DNA of 64,000 nucleotides from UBA7985 sp002711265 (GCA_965660945.1 CBFIBS010000002.1:248001-312000), one strand, 5' to 3'; positions 42,621 through 52,033 are shown, counted from the stretch's first letter. The notes: generated by a model from the letters alone, not told the origin. Translations and numbers: made by a program.

Positions 42621-44300
42621 CTACGAATCACGCCCTTTCTTGAGCGCTTCGCCCAGAATGTCACCGAGCGATGCACCGGAATCCATGGAGCCGTATTCGG
42701 CCATGGCTTCCTGCTCTTCCTCGGTTTCACGGGCTTTGATCGACAGGGAGATCTTGCGGGTCTTCGGATCCATTGCTGTGACCTTGGCATCGACCTTCTC
42801 GCCCACGGCGAAGCGGTCGGTGCGCTGGTCATCGCGGTCACGCGCCAGATCGGAGCGACGGATGAAGCCGGTGACCCCTTCGGTGACCTCAACCTCGATG
42901 CCGTTTTCCTGCACCTGGGTGATGGTCGTGGTCACGATCTGGCCGCGCTTGATGCCGTCGAGGGCGTTGGCAAACGGATCGTCTTCGAGCTGCTTGATGC
43001 CCAGAGAGATACGCTCTTTCTCAACGTCAACGTCGAGAACCTTGGCCGACACCATTGCGCCCTTTTCGAAGTCCTTGACGGCTTCTTCGCCAGAGCGGTT
43101 CCAGTCGATGTCGGACAGGTGGATCATGCCGTCGATGTCGCCGTCCAGACCAACAAACAGACCAAACTCGGTAATGTTGCGGACTTCGCCACTGATGGTG
43201 GAGCCGACCGGGTTGGACTCGAGGAAAGCTTCCCATGGGTTGGCCATGGTCTGCTTGAGACCCAGCGAGATCCGACGCTTGGTGGTGTCGACGTCAAGAA
43301 TAACGACTTCCACTTCCTGCGAGGTCGATACGATCTTGCCCGGGTGCACGTTCTTCTTGGTCCAGGACATTTCGGAGACGTGGACGAGGCCCTCGATCCC
43401 CGGCATCAGCTCAACAAAGGCACCGTAGTCGGTGATGTTGGTGACGCGGCCGTTGAACTTGGTGCCAACCGGGAATTCCGCTGCCACGGTCTCCCATGGA
43501 TCGGCCTCCAGCTGCTTCATGCCCAGCGAGATACGCTGGGTTTCGCGGTTGAACTTGATCACCTGTACTTCGACCGACTGACCCACGGTCAGCACTTCGG
43601 ACGGATGGTTGATGCGGCGCCACGAAATATCCGTGACGTGCAGCAGGCCATCGACACCGCCGAGATCGACGAATGCGCCGTAGTCGGTGATGTTCTTGAC
43701 CACACCCTGCAGAACGCTACCTTCTTCGAGGTTCTGGATCAGCTCCTGACGCTGCTCGGCGCGGGCTTCTTCCAGCACCGCACGGCGCGAAACGACGATG
43801 TTGCCGCGCGCCTTGTCCATCTTCAGGATCTGGAAAGGCTGGGCGTTGTTCATCAGGGGTGCAACGTCGCGCACCGGACGGATGTCGACCTGCGAGCCGG
43901 GCAGGAAGGCAACGGCCCCGCCGAGGTCGACGGTGAAGCCACCCTTGACGCGGTTGAAGATAACGCCTTCCACGCGGACGCCGTCGTTGAACTTCTTTTC
44001 CAGCTCAACCCAGGCTTCTTCGCGACGGGCCTTATCGCGGGACAGCATGACTTCGCCGTCCTTGTTCTCGTAACGCTCGACGAAGACCTCGACGGTGTCG
44101 CCGGCTTTGATGGTCGGCTCCTGGCCGGGCATCGTGAATTCTTTAACCGGCACGCGACCTTCAGATTTGAGGCCGACATCGATGATCACCAGATCATTCT
44201 CGATGCTCAGTACGGTACCGGAGAGGACGGACCCTTCGAGGGTGTCGCCGATTGATTCGTTGAGGAGGTCCTCGAAGGACTCCATGGCGGCTTCTGCCAT
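42621..44300 (-). CDS. rpsA: 30S ribosomal protein S1
   Basis: mRNA-binding ribosomal protein of 559 residues with six S1 (OB-fold) domains. The domains can be counted by the repeated pattern 'ITDYGAFVDLGGVDGLLHVTDISW' (truncated here in four variants, e.g. NITDYGAFVELMPGIEGLVH, NITEFGLFVGLDGDIDGMIH). The ATG at 44298-44300 (MAEAAMESFEDLL) is chosen; the open frame extends 44 codons further without support. It sits in the order aroA-cmk-rpsA-ihfB, all minus strand. Confidence 0.98.
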   Translation of the reverse strand: MAEAAMESFEDLLNESIGDTLEGSVLSGTVLSIENDLVIIDVGLKSEGRVPVKEFTMPGQEPTIKAGDTVEVFVERYENKDGEVMLSRDKARREEAWVELEKKFNDGVRVEGVIFNRVKGGFTVDLGGAVAFLPGSQVDIRPVRDVAPLMNNAQPFQILKMDKARGNIVVSRRAVLEEARAEQRQELIQNLEEGSVLQGVVKNITDYGAFVDLGGVDGLLHVTDISWRRINHPSEVLTVGQSVEVQVIKFNRETQRISLGMKQLEADPWETVAAEFPVGTKFNGRVTNITDYGAFVELMPGIEGLVHVSEMSWTKKNVHPGKIVSTSQEVEVVILDVDTTKRRISLGLKQTMANPWEAFLESNPVGSTISGEVRNITEFGLFVGLDGDIDGMIHLSDIDWNRSGEEAVKDFEKGAMVSAKVLDVDVEKERISLGIKQLEDDPFANALDGIKRGQIVTTTITQVQENGIEVEVTEGVTGFIRRSDLARDRDDQRTDRFAVGEKVDAKVTAMDPKTRKISLSIKARETEEEQEAMAEYGSMDSGASLGDILGEALKKGRDS

Positions 44301-44471
44301 TATGTTGGTTTTCCTGTTGATATCGCCCGACCTGCGAAAAGGCCGGACACTGAACGCCACCAGATCGGCGCGCCCAGGGGTTTGAGTTAAGATGTCATAT
44401 GAAGGTCGTTGCCGGGTCTCGGTGGCCTGCACCGAAGCCGGGTTCTCCCCCCGTTGGTCGTCGTGTTTTCG

Positions 44472-45110
44472 TCAACCTGGCCGAGCAGCCTCGAAGATCG
44501 CCAGCGCCTGAGCGAAGACCGCATCGGCCGTCAGCGCTGAGGTATCGATGATCACCGCGTCGGCAGCGGGCTTCAGAGGCGCATCCTTGCGGGTCTCGTC
44601 TCTTTCGTCCCGAACAACCAAGTCGTTGAAAACGCGGTCGTATATAGCGGCAGGGTCGCGTTCCCGCAACTGCAACCACCGCCGTTTGGCCCTGACCTCG
44701 CGGGTAGCCGTAATGTAAAGCTTGCAAGTCGCATAAGGACAGATGACCGTACCGATATCCCGGCCGTCGAGCACGGCACCGCCCTTACCACCGGGGGGCG
44801 AGTCGGCAAAACTGCGCTGAAAATCGACCAGAGCCTGTCGCACCGGGGTCAGTGCAGCCACCCGAGACGCAGCCTCACTGACCGCTGGCGCGCGCAGATC
44901 CGGGCGGTCGAGGTCGGCGGGTCGCAGCGCCTGCGCAAGGGCTTCGAGGGCCTGATCGTCGTCCAGACTGACCCCCTCCCCGAGCGCGCGGGCAGCCACG
45001 GCGCGGTAAAGCAGGCCGCTGTCGAGGTAGGCAAAATCGAGGTGCGCGGCGAGGCGTCGGGCCAGTGTGCCCTTCCCCGCCGCGGCCGGACCGTCGATTG
45101 CGATAATCAT
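44472..45110 (-). CDS. cmk: Cytidylate kinase
   Basis: Phosphorylates CMP and dCMP with ATP in the cytoplasm. The 212-residue protein starts MIIAIDGPAAAGKGTLARRL, the P-loop, and has YLDSGLLYRAVA, DGRDIGTVICP and the lid REVRAKRRW. Length is normal. The ATG overlaps the aroA stop by 4 bp (ATGA), so the two are co-translated. rpsA follows after 171 bp. Confidence 0.97.
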   Translation of the reverse strand: MIIAIDGPAAAGKGTLARRLAAHLDFAYLDSGLLYRAVAARALGEGVSLDDDQALEALAQALRPADLDRPDLRAPAVSEAASRVAALTPVRQALVDFQRSFADSPPGGKGGAVLDGRDIGTVICPYATCKLYITATREVRAKRRWLQLRERDPAAIYDRVFNDLVVRDERDETRKDAPLKPAADAVIIDTSALTADAVFAQALAIFEAARPG

Positions 45111-46435
45111 GCGATGTCTGCGCCCAGATCGTTGAACAGGGTCACGAAGGTCGGGAACGAGGTCAGGATGCAGTTGCGATCGTCGACACGCATGCCCTTC
45201 TCCGCGACCATCCCGAGGATCAGCGTCGACATGGCCCGCCGGTGATCGAGCTGGGTCTCGACCAGGCCGCCGCCGGGCACGGGGCCGCCGAGGCCATCGA
45301 TCTCGAGCCAGTCCTCGCCTGAGCGCGTGACCACGCCTGCTGCACCGAGCATGTCGATAATGCCAGCGAGGCGGTCGGATTCCTTGACCCGCAGTTCTTC
45401 CAGACCCTCCATCCGGGTGGTGCCGCTGGCCACCGCCGCGGCAACGGAGAGAATCGGGTATTCGTCAATCTGGGAAGGCGCGCGGTCGGCGGGGATCAGG
45501 CAGCCCTTGAGCGATGAAGACTGCACCTGCACGTCGGCGACGGTCTCGCCGGCAACTTCACGCGAGTTCACCAGAGCCAGGTCGGCGCCCATGTCGACTA
45601 ACGACTGGAACAGACCGGTGCGGTGTTCGTTCTGCATCACGTTGGTGATGGTCAGGGCCGAGCCGGTTACGATGGTGCCGGCGACGGCGAGGAAGGCGGC
45701 AGAACTCGGGTCACCAGGGACCATGACCGGCGTCGCGCGCAGTTCAGGCTGCCCGGTCAGGGTGATGGCGAGGCCTTCGTTGCTGGCTTCCGAGGTGACG
45801 CTGGCGCCGAAGCCGCGCAGCATGCGCTCGGTGTGGTCGCGGGTCGGAGTCGGCTCGATCAGGGTCGTCTCGCCCGGGGCATTGAGGCCGGCGAGCAGCA
45901 CCGCTGATTTCACCTGCGCCGAAGCCATCGGCGAGACATAGCGCACCGGCATGGCGTCGGCGGTCCCCTGCACAGCCAGCGGCAACCGCCCGCCCGAGCG
46001 CGCCATGAAGCGCGCGCCGAACTGGCTCAGCGGGTCTGTCACCCGGGCCATGGGGCGCTTGTTCAGCGAAGCGTCGCCGAAGACCACAGCCGTCAGATCG
46101 TGGGTCGCCAGCATACCGAGAATCAGCCGGGTCGATGTGCCGGAGTTGCCCATGTCCAGCGGCAGGGCAGGCTCTCGCAGGCCGCCGACCCCGACACCGG
46201 AAACCCGAAAATCATCGCCGTCGCGCTCGATCACAGCGCCGAGGCGCCGCATGGCTTCGGCGGTTGCCACTACATCTTCGCCGGTGAGCAGGCCGCGGAT
46301 CTCCGTATCGCCAACCGCCAGCGTGCCGAACATCAGAGACCGATGCGACATCGACTTGTCGCCGGGGACGCTGACTTCGCCCTTCAATCCTTGTGCAGGG
46401 CGGCTCTGGGCGGGTTCGAGGGGCAGACTGGACAT
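45107..46435 (-). CDS. aroA: 3-phosphoshikimate 1-carboxyvinyltransferase
   Basis: EPSP synthase of the shikimate pathway. About 442 residues from the ATG at 46435; a GTG at 46447 is also possible. The PEP/shikimate motifs PGDKSMSHRSLMFG (near residue 23), MGNSGTSTRLI and ELRVKESDRLAGI are intact. The residues that sit near the glyphosate site suggest a class II-like enzyme (the position after LGNSGT and the RPM segment, NKRPMARVT), but I do not draw a sensitivity conclusion. Divergent from the TIGR02300 gene. Confidence 0.97.
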   Translation of the reverse strand: MSSLPLEPAQSRPAQGLKGEVSVPGDKSMSHRSLMFGTLAVGDTEIRGLLTGEDVVATAEAMRRLGAVIERDGDDFRVSGVGVGGLREPALPLDMGNSGTSTRLILGMLATHDLTAVVFGDASLNKRPMARVTDPLSQFGARFMARSGGRLPLAVQGTADAMPVRYVSPMASAQVKSAVLLAGLNAPGETTLIEPTPTRDHTERMLRGFGASVTSEASNEGLAITLTGQPELRATPVMVPGDPSSAAFLAVAGTIVTGSALTITNVMQNEHRTGLFQSLVDMGADLALVNSREVAGETVADVQVQSSSLKGCLIPADRAPSQIDEYPILSVAAAVASGTTRMEGLEELRVKESDRLAGIIDMLGAAGVVTRSGEDWLEIDGLGGPVPGGGLVETQLDHRRAMSTLILGMVAEKGMRVDDRNCILTSFPTFVTLFNDLGADIA

Positions 46436-46611
46436 TCGGGGTCTCACAATTCGGGGGTCGAAGACGATTTAGCATAGGGTGCTGCAAAGGCGAAAAGCAC
46501 GGCTCAGCCCAGCCTACCGCATAGCAACAGCGCCAAGGCGGCATTGACACCCGCCCCCGCCTATGGTGCTTGCAGTGGCTTACGAACGCGAAACTGTCGA
46601 GGTCGGCATTT

Positions 46612-47109
46612 ATGCCTGAATTGGAAGAAGAATACGGTATCAAGCGCATCTGCCAGAGCTGCGGGGCGCGGTACTATGATCTCAATGCGGATCCTGCCAT
46701 ATGTCCGTCCTGTGGGACCGAGTACGACCCTGAAGCCGTCATGCGCTCCCGCCGGGGCCGCGTGGCCGCCGCAGCCGTCGCCACCGCGAAGGAAGAGGCT
46801 GCGCCGGATCCTGAACTCGCCGATGCGGAAGAGGCCGAACCAAAGGCCGATGTCGCCGAAGAGGACGAAGACGAGGATGAAAGCGTCAAGGCCGTGGCTC
46901 TCGACGAAGTTGACGAAGACACACTCAAAGACGGCGATACCGATCTGGTCGTGGACGACGATGGCGAAGTTTCGCTCGACGACGACTTTGAGGAAGAAGA
47001 AGAGGACAACAAGATCGAAGATGACTCGCTGCTCGACGACGACGATGAGCTCGTCGACGGTGGTCTTCCGGTCGATGGTTTCCAATCCGATGAGGATGAA
47101 TCCATCTGA
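46612..47109 (+). CDS. TIGR02300 (FYDLN acid) family protein
   Basis: A 165-residue protein. The N-terminus has a zinc-binding-like double CxxC: CQSCGARYYDLN and CPSCGTEY (residues about 12-45). After about residue 60 the chain is extremely acidic (long Asp/Glu runs), so it is probably disordered. This is the alphaproteobacterial FYDLN-acid family, nearly always next to aroA, as here. Function is unknown. The ATG at 46612 follows GAGG with good spacing. Confidence 0.92.
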   Translation: MPELEEEYGIKRICQSCGARYYDLNADPAICPSCGTEYDPEAVMRSRRGRVAAAAVATAKEEAAPDPELADAEEAEPKADVAEEDEDEDESVKAVALDEVDEDTLKDGDTDLVVDDDGEVSLDDDFEEEEEDNKIEDDSLLDDDDELVDGGLPVDGFQSDEDESI

Positions 47110-47225
47110 CCCTGAAGGCAGCGGCGCGAAACAGGTGCTGCTGCCGACCCTACCGGTCCTGCCCTGAAAAAGGCTTCGACAAAGCCGATCAGGTTGAGTA
47201 TGCAGAGCCCGGTTTCCAGCAGCGT

Positions 47226-47301
<76 letters not shown>

Positions 47302-47585
47302 CTTTCTTCCCGTTTCTGATCGATTTTCGGCGACTGTGTCTCGGGATAGCTGCCCGTCCGGCACCACTCAACCGTGTCCAAATTCGAATTTTTTATACGA
47401 TGTATTTAAATCTCTAGAAATGAGCCGGTTTTCAGATCAAATTTGATCCTGAGAAAGCAACAATTTTTTTTTGACTATCAATTTTTTCCTCCTAAAAAAA
47501 GCGATTGTGAACTGACGTTCTCGAATAAGTTGTAGTAGAGTGACCCTCAGGTCGCCGAGTTACCTAAGTAATCTAGGAGCCTTTA
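47302..47585 (+). other. 284-bp A+T-rich gap after the tRNA
   Basis: From about 47380 the base composition drops sharply in G+C, with runs of T and A (47463-47505). No copy of the tRNA 3' end and no integrase gene were seen, so there is no sign of an integrated element. The A+T run probably holds the promoter of the small protein gene that follows; TTGACT at 47471-47476 could be a -35 box, but no good -10 is at the proper distance. Confidence 0.5.
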
Positions 47586-47777
47586 ATGAGCATGCGCTTG
47601 ATCAGGTCGCTCGACGACCTGAAGTCCGATCTGCTGCGCTCGATCGATGCCATTGAGACCCTGTCCACCCAACCTGCCTGGGCAGAACGATGCAACGTCG
47701 ACGATGGCGAGTTTTTTGAAGATCAAAGCGAGCGGCTGAACGATCTGGCGACCCGGGTTGCACAGGCAAACCGCTGA
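47586..47777 (+). CDS. Small hypothetical protein, 63 residues
   Basis: Reads MSMRLIRSLDDLKSDLLRSI and then a mixed-charge helical chain with one Cys. No membrane segment, no known motif. Coding is supported by AGGAG six bases before the ATG and by normal codon use, in spite of the small size. It lies between the A+T-rich gap after the tRNA and the end of the convergent metal transporter operon. Function unknown. Confidence 0.6.
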   Translation: MSMRLIRSLDDLKSDLLRSIDAIETLSTQPAWAERCNVDDGEFFEDQSERLNDLATRVAQANR

Positions 47778-47884
47778 ATCCTTGCGTCTGCTGGGGTGGT
47801 CCTGAGCCTGGTCTTGAACCTTCTGGTATCAAATTGAACGCTGTTTCGGCTCGGTGTGTTTTGGATCAGAGCACAGCCGTCTAT

Positions 47885-48796
47885 TCACGCGAGCGGCCGC
47901 TTGGCCGTCCTTCTGCCTATGGCCAGCGGCGCAGCGACCGCCAGCGCAACAAGGCAAAGCGCGAACAGGCCGGAGAGCCGCGCCTCGATCCCGAACTGGC
48001 TTAGCATCGCCGCACTCAGGACGTAGCTCAGCCCAAGTCCCAGCAGGGTGATCACCCCGGCGATCAGCCAGGCCTGCCACAGACGACGCGCGAGGCTCCA
48101 CGCCCCGATGATCGGTGCGCCGAACAGGGCGACGGCGACCACAACCCCGGCCGTGCGCAGGCAAACCGCGCTGGCGGTTGCAACGAGGACAATTTCGAGC
48201 CCCCGCAGGCCAAAGCTGGCCACGGGCGACATGAGGGCGAAGGCCTGCCCGTCCATCAGGCTGCGGTTGAGCAGCGGGTAAGCCGCCAGCGCGAGGAGCA
48301 AGGCCAGCCCCGCCCCGCCCAGCGCGAGCAACAGCTGGTTCGGCGCCGCCGCCCAGGCCCCCGGCCGAAGCAGGTCGGCCGGGCTCAGAACGTCCAGCCA
48401 CAGGATCAACTCCAGCGAACCGAACAGGATGTGGTCGAGGTCGATCGCTGCGGTACCGTCCAGCCCACTCAGCGACAGCAAAATCACACCCGCGCCGAAG
48501 AACAGCGGAAACAGCGCGGCGATTTCCACGCTCGCCCCCAGTCGGTGGCGTTGGCGCAGCCAACTGGTCAATCCGAGGAACAGGCTGATGACGGCGATGG
48601 CGCCGATGAGCATGAGCCAACCATGTTCACCAGAGAGCAGAAACCCCAGCACCATGCCGGGCAAGACGGCATGGCTGGACGCCTCGGAAACCATGATCTG
48701 ACCCCGCGGCAGCAGCAGGCTGCCGGCGATGATTGCCGCGACCGCGGCTCCGAACAGGGTGAGCACGATGGGCAGGTCCTGACTGAGCACAATCAT
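47885..48796 (-). CDS. Metal ABC transporter permease (second)
   Basis: A 303-residue inner-membrane permease of the ZnuB/MntB/SitD family with about eight hydrophobic helices. The early motif SEASSHAVLPGMVLGFLLSG corresponds to the family pattern in which His and Ser lie in a membrane helix; FGAPIIGAWSLARRL is in the later half. The ATG at 48796 overlaps the stop of the upstream permease by 4 bp. It is the last gene of the manganese-type transporter. Confidence 0.93.
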   Translation of the reverse strand: MIVLSQDLPIVLTLFGAAVAAIIAGSLLLPRGQIMVSEASSHAVLPGMVLGFLLSGEHGWLMLIGAIAVISLFLGLTSWLRQRHRLGASVEIAALFPLFFGAGVILLSLSGLDGTAAIDLDHILFGSLELILWLDVLSPADLLRPGAWAAAPNQLLLALGGAGLALLLALAAYPLLNRSLMDGQAFALMSPVASFGLRGLEIVLVATASAVCLRTAGVVVAVALFGAPIIGAWSLARRLWQAWLIAGVITLLGLGLSYVLSAAMLSQFGIEARLSGLFALCLVALAVAAPLAIGRRTAKRPLA

Positions 48797-49641
48797 CGGG
48801 CCGGAACCCCTTTTCGGCGCAAACCGGCCGCCAGACTCCCCAGCGCCCAGACCACACCGAGGCTCACGACCACCAGTGCCCCCGTGGGCAGCGGCAGCAC
48901 CCCGGCGCTGAGCCATCCGGCGACGCCGGACACCAGCCCACCGACCAAGGCCGCCCCCAGCACAAGCCCGTTGAACGATGCCACCCAAGGCCGGACAATC
49001 AAGGCAGGCAGGGTCAGCATGCCGACCAGCAGGGTCAGACCCAGCGCAGGCAGTGCGCTGAGCACCAGCGCCACTGTCGCAACCGCCCACACCAGGTCGA
49101 GCCGGGATTGCAGGCCTGCGAGGCCGCTGGCGTGCCGGTCCAGCACCCAATCGTGCAAAGCGCGGCGCAGCAGCAGGAACGCCAGCCCCCAGACCAGCAG
49201 CAGCACGAGGGCAGGCAGTACCTTGCCCAGCGTCAACGTGGCGGCATCACCGAGGAGAAGCAGGGTCAGGCCCTTGGTCGAAAACGCACCAGTCGCCTGC
49301 ACCACACTCAGCAGCACAAGGCTGGAGCCGTAGGCCAGCGCGATGGCCAGCGCCTGACCGGCGCCCACCGAATAGCCACGCCAACGCAGGAAGAAGATGA
49401 AGCAGAGGATCAGCCCTGAACTCGCAAAGCCCAGCGCCCAGAGCACCGGCACCGCCAACCACGTCGCCAGACCGAGCCAGACGGTCACGCCCTGCGACAG
49501 CACCACGCCGGAGACGACCCCGTGTCCGGCAACGTCGGCGGTCAGGTTTTCACCGCGCAGGCTGACCAGCGCACCGAAACTGCCGAGCAGCAGCCCGGCG
49601 CTCACCATACCGACCAGCACGATCAGGGTGTTGTAATCCAT
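48793..49641 (-). CDS. Metal ABC transporter permease (first)
   Basis: A 282-residue inner-membrane permease of the ABC-3 family, similar in layout to the next gene. The conserved helix LTADVAGHGVVSGVVLSQGV is near residue 33, with a later GLTLLVGMLTLPA. Two permease genes in tandem are the sitC/sitD or mntC/mntD arrangement and suggest a heterodimer. 4-bp overlap with the downstream permease and 21 bp from the ATPase gene. Confidence 0.92.
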   Translation of the reverse strand: MDYNTLIVLVGMVSAGLLLGSFGALVSLRGENLTADVAGHGVVSGVVLSQGVTVWLGLATWLAVPVLWALGFASSGLILCFIFFLRWRGYSVGAGQALAIALAYGSSLVLLSVVQATGAFSTKGLTLLLLGDAATLTLGKVLPALVLLLVWGLAFLLLRRALHDWVLDRHASGLAGLQSRLDLVWAVATVALVLSALPALGLTLLVGMLTLPALIVRPWVASFNGLVLGAALVGGLVSGVAGWLSAGVLPLPTGALVVVSLGVVWALGSLAAGLRRKGVPAR

Positions 49642-49662
49642 GGTCCCGGCTCAGTGGCGGGC

Positions 49663-50433
49663 TTAGCGGGCAGAAATGCCGAAGGCGCGTTCGAAGGCGT
49701 CCGACGCCAGCACTGCGTCCGGCGTATCGAGCGCCGTCACGGTCCCGTCCAGCAGCGCCACACGGTCGAACAGGCTGCGCACCTCGCCCAGATTGTGGTG
49801 GACGATCAGCGCGGTTTTGCCCTGAAGCTGAAAATCATCCAGCACCGTGATCAGTGCTTCGCGCGTAGCCGCATCGATGGCCTGAAACGGCTCGTCGAGC
49901 AGCATGATCTGCGGGTCCTGCGCCAGTGCGCGGGCCAGCAGCACGCGGCGGCGTTGCCCCCCGGACAGCTCGGATAGCGGGCGCGCCGCGAGGTCGGCGA
50001 TGTTCAGGCGCTCCAGCGCCGCGTCCACCGCGCGCCAGTCCTCTGCCCCCAGCCGCCCGGTCAGGCCGAGGTGGACCCCCCGCCCCATGGCGACCAGATC
50101 CCGGACCCGGCTGGGAAAGTCCCAGTCGGTCTCGTCGGTCTGCGCGACGAAGGCGACGTGCTGCCGAACGGCCCAGAACGGCCGGTCGAGGAAAGTGGCG
50201 CTGCCGGTTTCGGGCCGGATCAGCCCCAGCATACCTTTGAGCAGGGTAGACTTGCCGGCACCATTGGCACCGATCACAGCCAGACGCTCACCGCGATTGA
50301 CGCCGAAGCTCACGTCGTCAACGACCGGCGCGCCGCCGTAGCCCACGCGCAGGCCGGAGACCCGAATAGCCTCATCCACGCTCAGGCTGACATTGCGGTC
50401 GGTAATCATGAACAGGTTACTCAGCGCGTTCAT
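49663..50433 (-). CDS. Metal ABC transporter ATP-binding protein
   Basis: A 256-residue ABC ATPase of the manganese/zinc/iron type. Walker A is GANGAGKSTLLKGMLG, the Q-loop FVAQTDETDWDFP (with the family-typical VDWDFP variant), the signature LSGGQRRRVLLARALAQ, Walker B IMLLDEPFQAID and the switch His in VHHNLGEV. The ATG overlaps the stop of the solute-binding gene by 4 bp. An ATG at codon 9 is an alternative start. Confidence 0.95.
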   Translation of the reverse strand: MNALSNLFMITDRNVSLSVDEAIRVSGLRVGYGGAPVVDDVSFGVNRGERLAVIGANGAGKSTLLKGMLGLIRPETGSATFLDRPFWAVRQHVAFVAQTDETDWDFPSRVRDLVAMGRGVHLGLTGRLGAEDWRAVDAALERLNIADLAARPLSELSGGQRRRVLLARALAQDPQIMLLDEPFQAIDAATREALITVLDDFQLQGKTALIVHHNLGEVRSLFDRVALLDGTVTALDTPDAVLASDAFERAFGISAR

Positions 50434-51401
50434 TGGGCTATCGCCTCTGTTGGAGTCGGGGAAATCAGGCCGTTCCAGCCCAGAAAGTCGAGCAGGGACG
50501 CGGGCGGAACCGGGCGCTGCCCGCTCATGGCATCCGCCATATTGATGGTGTTCTGGATCAGCATGCCGAAGTAGGTCGAACCCGGCTCACCGGCCGGCGC
50601 CAAGGCGTCGGAAAACAAGGGCGGCAGCGCCCGCAGGGCCAGACCCCGCCGGGCAGCGCCCTCGCGCAGGGCAGCGATACCGGCGTTCTCCACCGTGGTT
50701 TCGCTGAACACGGCGCTCAGATTCTGTTCTTCGATCAGGTCCACGAGTTCGTTCAGCCGGGCGAGTTTGGTTTCGCTGGCCGTCGAGAGCCCCAGCAGCG
50801 GCTCGAAGCGCACGCTGTAGCGCTCACCGTAGTATTGAAAGGCGTCGTGCGCACTGACCACCGTGCGCTGTTCAGGGTCGATGTCGGCAAAGACCGCGTC
50901 GATCCACGCGTCGGTCTGCAGCGCCGCTTCGCGCAGCATCGCAACCCGCTCCTCGGACAGGTCCAGATCGGTCTGCTCATCCAGCGCCCGCGACAGGCCA
51001 ACCACCGTCTCGATCCAAAGCACGGGGTTGTGCCAGGTGTGCGGGTCCGGCAGGCCACCGTCACGCAGCAGGTCGTCGGCGGGCTGATAGGCTTCCGCTG
51101 CGAGCGCCGGCAGACGCTGCTCCAACTGCCGCATCAGGTCGAGCAATTGTGCCTCGAACAGCAGGCCGTGATAGGTCACGGCGTCGGCCTCGACCATGCT
51201 GCGGACATCGGAACGCGTGGGTTGGTAGGTATGGGGGTCGGTACCGGCTCCGAGAAGGGACGTGACCTCCGCCTGTCCTTCAAAAATGAAGGCGAGCGGC
51301 TGGGCCAGCATTTGCGTCGTCGTACGCAACACAAAACCCTCTGCCGGTGCGGGACCTGCAACGGACAGCAAAGCCACCAGAGAGAGCGCGAAACCACGCA
51401 T
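50430..51401 (-). CDS. Metal ABC transporter substrate-binding protein (ZnuA/TroA family)
   Basis: Periplasmic metal receptor of 323 residues with a short signal peptide (SLVALLSVAGPAPA). Candidate metal ligands are His57 (GTDPHTYQ), His121/His124 (PDPHTWHNP) and His185 (SAHDAFQYYG), with an acidic fourth ligand in the C-terminal half. There is no His-rich loop as in zinc-specific ZnuA, which agrees with manganese. First gene of the operon, divergent from mntR, with an MntR-type box in the gap. ATG at 51401; a TTG just before it is also in frame. Confidence 0.93.
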   Translation of the reverse strand: MRGFALSLVALLSVAGPAPAEGFVLRTTTQMLAQPLAFIFEGQAEVTSLLGAGTDPHTYQPTRSDVRSMVEADAVTYHGLLFEAQLLDLMRQLEQRLPALAAEAYQPADDLLRDGGLPDPHTWHNPVLWIETVVGLSRALDEQTDLDLSEERVAMLREAALQTDAWIDAVFADIDPEQRTVVSAHDAFQYYGERYSVRFEPLLGLSTASETKLARLNELVDLIEEQNLSAVFSETTVENAGIAALREGAARRGLALRALPPLFSDALAPAGEPGSTYFGMLIQNTINMADAMSGQRPVPPASLLDFLGWNGLISPTPTEAIAQ

Positions 51402-51440
51402 CAAAAGTCAGTACCCCGCACAGATTGAAGCCTTGGATGT

Positions 51441-51466
51441 ACAATGTAGCTCAAGCTACAAATTGT
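51441..51466. promoter_or_regulatory. Probable MntR box
   Basis: TGTAGCTCAAGCTACA (51445-51460) has 7-bp arms TGTAGCT/AGCTACA around a 2-base centre. The flanks (ACAA before, AATTGT after) extend the dyad imperfectly. The core GTAGC-N4-GCTAC resembles the enterobacterial MntR box, ATAGC-N4-GCTAT. It lies 40 bp upstream of the metal-receptor gene and about 110 bp upstream of mntR. Binding is inference. Confidence 0.7.
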
Positions 51467-51568
51467 GCAATAGCCATCGGTGTCGCGTCCGAAGCTGTGT
51501 GCCGAATCCTTGAAATCCGCTGTCCGGGCTGTATCAACAGACAGCAACCCATTGAAAGGCAGCGGCCC

Positions 51569-52033
51569 TTGTCCGACCCAAAGAGCGTTTCAGGCCAGAC
51601 CGAAAACCCCGACCTTGCGCCTGTGGAGCAGCAGGCGGCCGGGTTCGAAGCTGTGCGCGAAGCGCGGCGTAGCGAGACGGCCGAGGACTACGTTGAGCTG
51701 ATCGACGACCTGATCAAGGCAACCGGTGAGGCCCGGGTGGTCGACGTCGCCGCGCGCATGGGGGTTAGCCACGCGACCGTGAACCGGATCCTGTCCCGGC
51801 TGACCAAGGAAGGCCTGGTCAACACCCAGCCCTACCGGTCAATCTTCCTGACCGACGCCGGCACCAATCTGGCGCAGGAATCGCGGGAACGCCATCGGAT
51901 CGTGGTCGAGTTTCTCACCGCGCTGGGCATCGATGAAGGAACGGCTGAGCGAGATGCAGAGGGCATCGAACACTACGTCTCCGAAGCCACCATTCAGGCG
52001 TTTCAGGACTGGACCGGGAAGATCAGATCTTGA
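51569..52033 (+). CDS. mntR: Manganese-responsive regulator MntR
   Basis: DtxR-family repressor that shuts off manganese uptake when Mn(II) is plentiful. It is strongly similar in wording to E. coli MntR: EGFRQVREAHR-like GFEAVREARRSE, DYVELIDDLI, DVAARMGVSHATVNRIL (helix-turn-helix), and AQESRERHRIVVEFL with the metal ligands Glu and His, then DAEGIEHYVSE. A TTG at 51569 preceded by AAAGG gives 154 residues, close to E. coli MntR (155); the frame is open for 74 more codons upstream without support. It is divergent from the metal transporter and shares the box at 51441-51466. Confidence 0.92.
   Translation: MSDPKSVSGQTENPDLAPVEQQAAGFEAVREARRSETAEDYVELIDDLIKATGEARVVDVAARMGVSHATVNRILSRLTKEGLVNTQPYRSIFLTDAGTNLAQESRERHRIVVEFLTALGIDEGTAERDAEGIEHYVSEATIQAFQDWTGKIRS

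Noticed and set aside
42582..44255. 557-codon plus-strand frame opposite rpsA
   Set aside because: Repeats in it mirror the S1 domains of rpsA; it is a complement frame.
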